Shown in pieces: positions 15,698 to 21,137 of a DNA stretch of 21,137 nucleotides. Both the position numbers and the translations under genes were made by a program. Source of the stretch: Desulfobacteraceae bacterium UBA5852. GTDB lineage: Bacteria > Desulfobacterota > Desulfobacteria > Desulfobacterales > UBA5852. The stretch is taken from positions 1 through 21,137 of the forward strand of contig DJGG01000106.1 of assembly GCA_002432195.1 (NCBI GenBank), in the 5' to 3' direction. The notes under the pieces were generated by a model. That model saw only the letters and a list, made by a program, of their open reading frames with translations. It made no database searches and was not told the origin of the DNA. Positions within the stretch are counted from its first letter, which is position 1; each line of letters begins with the position of its first letter.

Positions 15698-17002
15698 ATG
15701 GATTCTGCACTGATTCCCAAAGGAGTGAAACGCTGCCCGATCTGGCAGTTCGCCTTGGGCCTGGGGATTGTTGGGGCGGTCCTGCTGTGGGGCGTTTACG
15801 CCATGTTGCTCTGCTGGTTTAAGGGCCTGAACCAGACCAACATGAACGACTACTATGGGTTTGCCCTCTGGATCTGGGCCGACTTGGCGGTGATCGCCCT
15901 GGGAGGCGGCGCCTTTTTCACCGGCCTGCTGCGCTACGTCATCGGCAAGGACGAGTTGAAGAACATCATCAACTACGCAGTGCTGATCGGCTTCATCTGC
16001 TACAGTTCGGCCCTGCTGATCCTGGCCATCGACATCGGCCAGCCCTTGCGGGGGTGGTTCATTTTCTGGCACGCCAATGTCCACTCCATGCTCACGGAGG
16101 TGGCCTTCTGCCTTTCCTGCTACTTCGGCGTGCTGACCATCGAGTACCTGCCCCTGGTGCTGGAGAACCGGCAGCTGGACAAGGTGCCGTTCGTTCACAA
16201 CCTGACCCATACCATGCACGAGCACATGGCCATTTTCGCCGCCACCGGCGCTTTCCTCAGCTTCTTCCACCAGGGCTCCCTGGGGGGCGTGGCCGGCGTG
16301 CTCTTCGGTCGTCCCTTCGCCTACCGCGAACACCTCTTCATCTGGCCCTGGACCTTTTTCCTCTTCACCTGGTCGGCGGCCGCCTTCGGACCCTGCTTCA
16401 CCTTGCTGGTCACCCGCATCACCGAAAGGATCGCCGGCAAGAAACTGGTGAAGGACAACGTGGTGCAGTTGCTGGCGAAAATTTCCGGCTGGATGATGTT
16501 CACCTACATCATCGCCAAGATCCTGGACACCGCCTATTGGGCCTTCACCACGGCCCCCTCGCTGGGTTTCACCCTCAAGGATTTTTACGGCACCAACGGC
16601 TTTTACAACTACGGCTGGCTGGTGGCCGAGATCATCGTGGGGGGGCTGATTCCGGCCCTGATGCTGATTACGCCAAAAATCCGGGCCAATCGAGGGATGC
16701 TCACCCTCGCCACGGTGCTGGCGGTGATCGGCGTCTGCCTCAACCGCTGGGTCATGGTGCTGCAAGTGATGGCCGCTCCGGTCATGACCTTCGACGAGTG
16801 GGCCCTCTACGTCCCCAGCTGGCAGGAGGTGGCCACCACTATCCTGCCCGTGGCCTACGGCGTGATCCTCATCATGATCTCGTATCGCTATCTGCCCATT
16901 TTTCCGCAAGAGGCGGAGCTGAACCCCATCACCCCGGAAGACGCTGAAGGCGTCCAGGCGTCCGGGGATTCCGAGCCCGTCCTGGCCACCGCCCAGGCAT
17001 GA
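15698..17002 (+). CDS. qrcD: QrcD-like NrfD/PsrC-family integral membrane subunit
   Basis: A 434-residue polytopic protein with about ten hydrophobic spans, matching the NrfD/PsrC membrane anchor family. The segment IDIGQPLRGWFIFWHANVHS (111-130), followed by E134, holds the polar residues expected near the quinone site of this family. Other conserved-looking features are HNLTHTMHEHM and FHQGSLGG in the middle spans. In Qrc this subunit reduces menaquinone with electrons from QrcC and contributes to energy conservation. CAGGAG sits ten bases before the ATG. It is encoded last of the four known subunits and is followed 21 bases later by a small single-span ORF. Confidence 0.92.
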   Translation: MDSALIPKGVKRCPIWQFALGLGIVGAVLLWGVYAMLLCWFKGLNQTNMNDYYGFALWIWADLAVIALGGGAFFTGLLRYVIGKDELKNIINYAVLIGFICYSSALLILAIDIGQPLRGWFIFWHANVHSMLTEVAFCLSCYFGVLTIEYLPLVLENRQLDKVPFVHNLTHTMHEHMAIFAATGAFLSFFHQGSLGGVAGVLFGRPFAYREHLFIWPWTFFLFTWSAAAFGPCFTLLVTRITERIAGKKLVKDNVVQLLAKISGWMMFTYIIAKILDTAYWAFTTAPSLGFTLKDFYGTNGFYNYGWLVAEIIVGGLIPALMLITPKIRANRGMLTLATVLAVIGVCLNRWVMVLQVMAAPVMTFDEWALYVPSWQEVATTILPVAYGVILIMISYRYLPIFPQEAELNPITPEDAEGVQASGDSEPVLATAQA

Positions 17003-17023
17003 CAACCCTAAGGAGAAGAAGGC

Positions 17024-17185
17024 ATGTTTCCGTTTAATTTCGAATGGATATGGGATATGTCCCATATGGTCTTCATGGGTGGTCTTTGGTATGCGCTGTC
17101 GATTCTCGGGCTGGGGATTACCTTCTGCATCGTCAAGGCCGCCATGGACACCGCCAAGGGGAAGGGCGGAACGCATCACCATTGA
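17024..17185 (+). CDS. 53-residue single-span membrane protein at the end of the qrc operon
   Basis: The frame reads MFPFNFEWIWDMSHMVF, then a hydrophobic span (about 18-40, GGLWYALSILGLGITFCIV), then a short polar tail ending in THHH before TGA. AGGAG (17011-17015) lies eight bases before the ATG, and the gene starts 21 bases after qrcD and ends 46 bases before a strong terminator, so it is almost certainly in the qrc transcript. The aromatic and acidic N-terminal stretch suggests an interface helix. I infer an accessory or assembly subunit of Qrc. It is not part of the four-subunit complex described in the literature I know, and no function is established. Confidence 0.8.
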   Translation: MFPFNFEWIWDMSHMVFMGGLWYALSILGLGITFCIVKAAMDTAKGKGGTHHH

Positions 17186-17201
17186 CGGCGGGTGCCGCCG
17201 T
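17185..17201 (+). other. Small hairpin at the stop of the 53-residue ORF
   Basis: ACGGCGG (17185-17191) pairs with CCGCCGT (17195-17201) around a three-base loop. There is no U-tract. It may protect the 3' end of the qrc message ahead of the true terminator. Confidence 0.35.
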
Positions 17202-17231
17202 TGATGTCTCACTGAGCCCTTTTACATGTGC

Positions 17232-17271
17232 AGCGCTTCCTTGTGCGGTTTCGAAGGAAGCGCTTTTTTTT
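17232..17271 (+). terminator. Strong intrinsic terminator of the qrc operon
   Basis: AGCGCTTCCTT (17232-17242) and AAGGAAGCGCT (17254-17264) form a perfect 11-bp stem with an 11-base loop, followed by eight Ts (17264-17271). This is a textbook Rho-independent terminator. It shows that murA, 106 bases further on, is a separate transcription unit. Confidence 0.93.
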
Positions 17272-17377
17272 CCCATCGACAGGGATCGCGGGTCGGTGCC
17301 CCCGCCCACCGGGCAACCCATGGCGGGGCGGGCGTTCCCCGGCGGCAACCCTGAGATGCCCCTAGCGAGGAGGGCGG

Positions 17378-18631
17378 ATGGATAAGATGATAATCAATGG
17401 CGGCCGGCGCCTGGTGGGGGAGGTGGAGATCAGCGGCGCCAAGAATGCCGCCCTGCCGATCCTGGCGGCGGGACTGCTGGCTCGTGGCTGGAGCACGTTG
17501 CATAACGTTCCCGCGCTGGGGGACATCGCCAGCATCAAGCAGCTGCTGACCAGCCTCGGGGTGCAGGTGGAATCCCAGGGAAGCACCGTGCGCCTGAATG
17601 CCGAGGGCATCGGCAAGGGCGAGGCCCCGTACGATCTGGTGCGCAAGATGCGGGCTTCCATCCTGGTGCTGGGCCCGCTGCTGGCCCGCCTCCAGCGCGC
17701 CAAGGTGTCGCTTCCCGGCGGCTGCGCCATCGGGGCCCGTCCCATCAACCTGCACCTGGCGGGACTGGAGCGCCTGGGGGCGCACATCGATCTGCGGCAC
17801 GGTTACGTGGAGGCCACCGCGCCACGGCTGAAGGGCGCGGATATCTACTTCGACGGCATCACCGTCACCGGTACGGAGAACCTGATGATGGCGGCGACCC
17901 TGGCCGAGGGGCGGACGGTCCTGCGCAACGCCGCCCGGGAACCGGAGGTGGTGGCCCTGGCGGAGGTGCTCCAGGCGATGGGGGCCTGCATCGATGGCGC
18001 CGGCACCTCGGTCATGACCATCGATGGCGTTGCCGAGCTGCAGGCCACCGAGGCCACCATCATCCCGGACCGCATCGAGGCGGGCACCTTCATGGTGGCC
18101 GCGGCCCTGACGGGGGGGGACATCCGGGTCAAGCGCTGCAACCCCGAGCACCTGGCGGCGGTCATCGATAAGCTCCGCCAGGCTGGCGCCACAGTGGAGG
18201 CGGGCGCTTCCGAGGTGCGGGTCTCCCGCGCCGGCGACATCCTGCCGGTGGACATCCAGACCCAGGTCTATCCCGGCTTTCCCACGGACATGCAGGCCCA
18301 GTTCATGGTGCTCATGTCGGTGGCCCGCGGGCAGAGCATCATTTCCGAAACCATATTCGAAAACCGGTTTATCCACGTCAGCGAGCTGCAGCGCATGGGG
18401 GCCGATATCAAGGTAACCGGCGAGACGGCCGTGGTGCGCGGCGTGGCCACCCTTTCCGGAGCACCGGTGATGGCGTCGGACTTGCGCGCCAGCGCCAGCC
18501 TGATTCTGGCCGGCCTGGTGGCGGAAGGTACCACCGAGGTCAACCGGGTCTATCATCTGGATCGGGGGTACGCGGCCATCGAACGGAAGATGTCCCTCCT
18601 GGGGGCCGAGATACAGCGGGTGGCGGTCTGA
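17378..18631 (+). CDS. murA: MurA, UDP-N-acetylglucosamine 1-carboxyvinyltransferase
   Basis: This 417-residue enzyme transfers enolpyruvate from PEP to UDP-GlcNAc, the first committed step of peptidoglycan synthesis in the cytoplasm. The substrate-binding K22-N23 lie in SGAKNAALPIL. The catalytic cysteine is C116 in PGGCAIGARP (Cys rather than the Asp of fosfomycin-resistant forms), and D304 in YPGFPTDMQAQFM is the general base. The length is standard. The start MDKMIINGG matches the family's usual MDK opening, with GAGGAGG (17367-17373) only four bases before it; an ATG at 17387 is the alternative. It is isolated from qrc by a terminator. Susceptibility to fosfomycin is predicted from C116 but depends on uptake. 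Confidence 0.97.
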   Translation: MDKMIINGGRRLVGEVEISGAKNAALPILAAGLLARGWSTLHNVPALGDIASIKQLLTSLGVQVESQGSTVRLNAEGIGKGEAPYDLVRKMRASILVLGPLLARLQRAKVSLPGGCAIGARPINLHLAGLERLGAHIDLRHGYVEATAPRLKGADIYFDGITVTGTENLMMAATLAEGRTVLRNAAREPEVVALAEVLQAMGACIDGAGTSVMTIDGVAELQATEATIIPDRIEAGTFMVAAALTGGDIRVKRCNPEHLAAVIDKLRQAGATVEAGASEVRVSRAGDILPVDIQTQVYPGFPTDMQAQFMVLMSVARGQSIISETIFENRFIHVSELQRMGADIKVTGETAVVRGVATLSGAPVMASDLRASASLILAGLVAEGTTEVNRVYHLDRGYAAIERKMSLLGAEIQRVAV

Positions 18632-18746
18632 ATCCAACCGTCCGGCTACGTTGCCCAACGTCTCGGGGGGCGTTCGGCCACCAGCGGACACGGCATCCCC
18701 CCGGGCGGCCCTGACCTGGGTCCTACCCCCGCACCGAGTCACAGGC

Positions 18747-21137
18747 ATGACTGCGGTTCCCGCCCCATCCTTCCCCGACGCAGGCGCCTGCCCCGGGAAT
18801 GACATTTCCCGGTCCACGGCCGCAATCGCGGGGCCGGAATCCGACACCCCTGGCCGCCGGCAGCGCATCGGGCGCCCCCTGGTGCCCTTGTGTCTGTGCC
18901 TGGTCGGTGGGCTGGGCGCCTGTGCGGCCTCTCCGGAGTGGGGTGTCCTCGCGGGACTCGCCGCGGGCATCGCGGTCTGGTCGGTGGGGCGGTCCATCCG
19001 GCGGGGGCGCCCTGTCCACCCCGGACCGGCCCTGGCGCTCTTCGCGGCTTTGGGCTACCTGGCCCTTCTGCCGTGGATGCAGCCTCTCCTGCCATCCGAT
19101 CATGTGGCCCGATTCCCGGTTGAACCCGTGGGGCTGCGTGTTCGGGTGGTGGAAGCGCCGAACGGTCCGCCGGGTCGCCAAGCGCTCATTGCCGCGGTGG
19201 AAGCCTGGCGCATGGAGGACGGCTGGCGCCCGGCACGGGGGCGGATTCGCCTCACGGTGCTCAATGGAGATGGCGACGCCCCGGTGACCGAGGGCACGCG
19301 GATGGAATTCCACGCCCGTTTGCGCCCCGTTCACAACTTCGACAATCCCGGCGGTTTCGACTACCGCCGGTTCCTGGCCTTGCGCGATATTCACCGGACC
19401 GCCTTCGTGGAACGGCGCCGGGTGCAGCGGCTGACGCCTCCCCGCGAGGCGGATCCCCGGAATTTCGTGGCCCGGCTGCGGGCGGGCCAGGTGGCGGCTC
19501 TGGATCGCCGGGTGCCGGATCCCGAGGCCGCGGCGGTGCTCAAAGCCTTGGTGCTGGGGGTTCGCGGCGCCATGGACACGGAGCTGCGGCGGGTTTTCCA
19601 GGATACCGGCGTCGCCCATCTGTTGGCTATCTCCGGCCTGCATGTCTCCACCGTGACCCTCGTAGCCATGCTCCTGGCCCGTGGGTTGCTCAGTTGCTGC
19701 CCCGTTTTGCTGCGGCATGGCCGGGTGGGGGCGGCAGCGGCCCTGCTGGCCCTCGGGCCGATGCTGTTCTATGGCGTTCTGGCCGGACTGGCGCCGGCCA
19801 CCCAGCGAGCCATGGTCATGGTGGCGGGGGGGCTTGCGGCGGTCTGCCTGCGGCGCTCCGGTGATGGCCTCAATTTCCTGGCCGTGGCCGCCATGGTGCT
19901 CCTGGTCTCCCACCCGCCGATGGTGGTGAGCACATCCTTTCAGCTCTCCTTCACGGCCGTGGGCGCCATCATCCTGGGGATGCAGGCCCTGCCGGTCGTC
20001 GGGAGTCCCCGGACGCGGTCTATCCCGGAGGCCGCATGGGTCCGGATCCGCAGCTTTCTCCTCATCACCGTGCTGGCCTTTTTCGGCACCCTGCCCTTGA
20101 TACTCCAGACCTTCAGCCGTATCTCCCTGGTGAGCCTGCTGGGCAATGCCGTGGCAATTCCCCTCATCGGGTTCGTCGCCGTTCCCCTGGGCCTCCTGGC
20201 CACGGCCGCGGGCGGCTTGAGCGAGTGGGCGGCGGAAATCCTCCTCCAGGTGGCCGCCGGGGCTATCTCCCTGGCGCTGCACACCCTGCGTTTCCTGGCC
20301 GATTGGCCCTGGGCGGCGATCAACACCTTCCGCCCCACGGATGTGGAGGTAGTTCTCTATTATGGCGCCTTGGTGAGCCTGCTGCTCATCCGCCGGGTGC
20401 CTGCCGCCCGTTTATGGCTGGTGCTCATCCTGGTGGCCTTCGGGCTGGACGGCATGTACTGGGCACACCGTCGTTTCTGGCACGGGGATCTCAAAGTCAC
20501 CGTGGTGGATGTGGGGCAGGGCAGCGCCACGCTTCTGGAGCTTCCCCGGGGGGGGACCCTGATGGTGGACGGCGGAGGAATGGCGACCAACGAGGGCTTC
20601 GATATGGGGGCGCGGGTGGTGGCGCCGTTCCTGCGGAGCCGTAAGATCCTGACGGTGGATACCCTGGTGCTCTCCCACGCCAACAGCGATCATATGAACG
20701 GCCTGTTTTACCTGGCCGAGCATTTTCATGTGCGCACGGTGCTGACCAATGGCGAAATGACCGCCTCGGGCATGTGCCGGTCCTTTGAGGACCTTCTCCG
20801 ACGGAAGGGCATCCGGCAGCCGCGCTTCGACGACCTGCCCCCCCGTCTGAATGTCCACGGAGTGAATCTGGAGATCAAGAACCCGCCCCCAGGTTTCCGG
20901 CGTTCCCCGTTGCTGCGGGCCTGGAGGGATCTCAACAACAATTCCCTGGCGCTGCGGATCGCCTTCGAGGGACAGACCATTCTCCTCCCGGGAGATATCA
21001 AGGCGGAGGCGGAGCGGGAAATGGTGGCGCGTTGGGGGCCTGCCTTGAAGAGCGCCGTTCTGGTGGCTCCGCACCATGGCAGCCGTTCGTCCAGCACGGA
21101 AGACTTCCTGGAGGCCGTGGACCCGCAGGTGGTGGTA
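18747..21137 (+). CDS. comEC: ComEC/Rec2-family DNA internalisation channel, 3' truncated by window
   Basis: An open frame of 797 codons runs from ATG 18747 to the window end. The layout is the usual one: N-terminal hydrophobic segments with a DUF4131-like extracellular domain (to about 230), a polytopic Competence domain with VAHLLAISGLH (289-300) and FQLSF, and a C-terminal metallo-beta-lactamase-like domain. That last domain shows VDVGQG (near 586), SHANSDH (643-649), LPGDI (near 750) and APHHGS (near 775-780). It should form the inner-membrane channel for single-stranded DNA during transformation. The metal motif reads H-A-N-S-D-H where many homologues have an Asp at the third position. 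No good ribosome binding site precedes the ATG. Only a few tens of residues should be missing. Confidence 0.93.
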   Translation, partial: MTAVPAPSFPDAGACPGNDISRSTAAIAGPESDTPGRRQRIGRPLVPLCLCLVGGLGACAASPEWGVLAGLAAGIAVWSVGRSIRRGRPVHPGPALALFAALGYLALLPWMQPLLPSDHVARFPVEPVGLRVRVVEAPNGPPGRQALIAAVEAWRMEDGWRPARGRIRLTVLNGDGDAPVTEGTRMEFHARLRPVHNFDNPGGFDYRRFLALRDIHRTAFVERRRVQRLTPPREADPRNFVARLRAGQVAALDRRVPDPEAAAVLKALVLGVRGAMDTELRRVFQDTGVAHLLAISGLHVSTVTLVAMLLARGLLSCCPVLLRHGRVGAAAALLALGPMLFYGVLAGLAPATQRAMVMVAGGLAAVCLRRSGDGLNFLAVAAMVLLVSHPPMVVSTSFQLSFTAVGAIILGMQALPVVGSPRTRSIPEAAWVRIRSFLLITVLAFFGTLPLILQTFSRISLVSLLGNAVAIPLIGFVAVPLGLLATAAGGLSEWAAEILLQVAAGAISLALHTLRFLADWPWAAINTFRPTDVEVVLYYGALVSLLLIRRVPAARLWLVLILVAFGLDGMYWAHRRFWHGDLKVTVVDVGQGSATLLELPRGGTLMVDGGGMATNEGFDMGARVVAPFLRSRKILTVDTLVLSHANSDHMNGLFYLAEHFHVRTVLTNGEMTASGMCRSFEDLLRRKGIRQPRFDDLPPRLNVHGVNLEIKNPPPGFRRSPLLRAWRDLNNNSLALRIAFEGQTILLPGDIKAEAEREMVARWGPALKSAVLVAPHHGSRSSSTEDFLEAVDPQVVV

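Noticed and set aside
11829..17185. Alternative complex III (Act), polysulfide reductase or a formate dehydrogenase as the identity of the cluster
   Set aside because: Act has a second NrfD-like subunit, a monoheme cytochrome and a fused large subunit, which are absent. Psr and Fdh lack the multiheme QrcA and need an intact metal ligand. The gene order cytochrome, molybdopterin-like, Fe-S, NrfD matches Qrc best.
15626..17212. A 528-codon minus-strand frame opposite qrcD
   Set aside because: It is rich in His, Gln, Gly and Asp with no membrane or domain pattern, and it covers both qrcD and the small ORF, which have ribosome binding sites.

Overview
The window is a GC-rich stretch (about two thirds G+C by eye) of a bacterial chromosome. 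It most likely comes from a sulfate-reducing member of the Desulfobacterota. The main reason is a complete four-gene set matching the Qrc complex (QrcABCD, the periplasmic-cytochrome:menaquinone reductase of sulfate reducers). It sits directly downstream of a system II cytochrome c maturation pair (ResB/CcsA). I see no tRNA, rRNA, CRISPR array, insertion sequence or prophage gene.

Left part (1-5640): the 3' end of a PpiD/SurA-like peptidyl-prolyl isomerase is followed by a small zinc-ribbon membrane protein. These converge, across a strong shared hairpin terminator, on a minus-strand block. That block reads, in transcription order, UvrD/PcrA-type helicase, PiT-family phosphate transporter and DUF47 PhoU-like protein. 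Divergent from the helicase, across a 359-base gene-free region, is a 125-residue basic protein with an Ala/Lys-rich linker and a C-terminal winged-helix-like domain. It is a candidate histone-H1-like nucleoid protein.

Middle (5640-11480): a large exported M16 zinc peptidase whose annotated start is doubtful, then resB and ccsA, which export and attach heme to periplasmic c-type cytochromes.

Right-centre (11829-17185): the qrc operon. QrcA is a membrane-anchored multiheme cytochrome c. QrcB is a Tat-exported molybdopterin-oxidoreductase-like subunit with degenerate cofactor sites. QrcC is a four-cluster ferredoxin-like subunit and QrcD an NrfD/PsrC-type membrane subunit. A fifth, 53-residue single-span ORF with a strong ribosome binding site follows 21 bases after QrcD, just before a textbook intrinsic terminator. 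In the established Qrc model, electrons from periplasmic H2 or formate oxidation pass through cytochrome c3 to QrcA, then QrcB/C, and finally to menaquinone at QrcD. The maturation genes upstream would supply the hemes QrcA needs.

Right end (17378-21137): murA (first committed step of peptidoglycan synthesis), then comEC (DNA-uptake channel), which runs off the window. The points most worth a second look are the small fifth qrc ORF, the five rather than six CXXCH motifs in QrcA, the altered cluster motif of QrcB, two hairpins between qrcC and qrcD, the H1-like protein, and the non-coding-looking N-terminal extension of the M16 peptidase.
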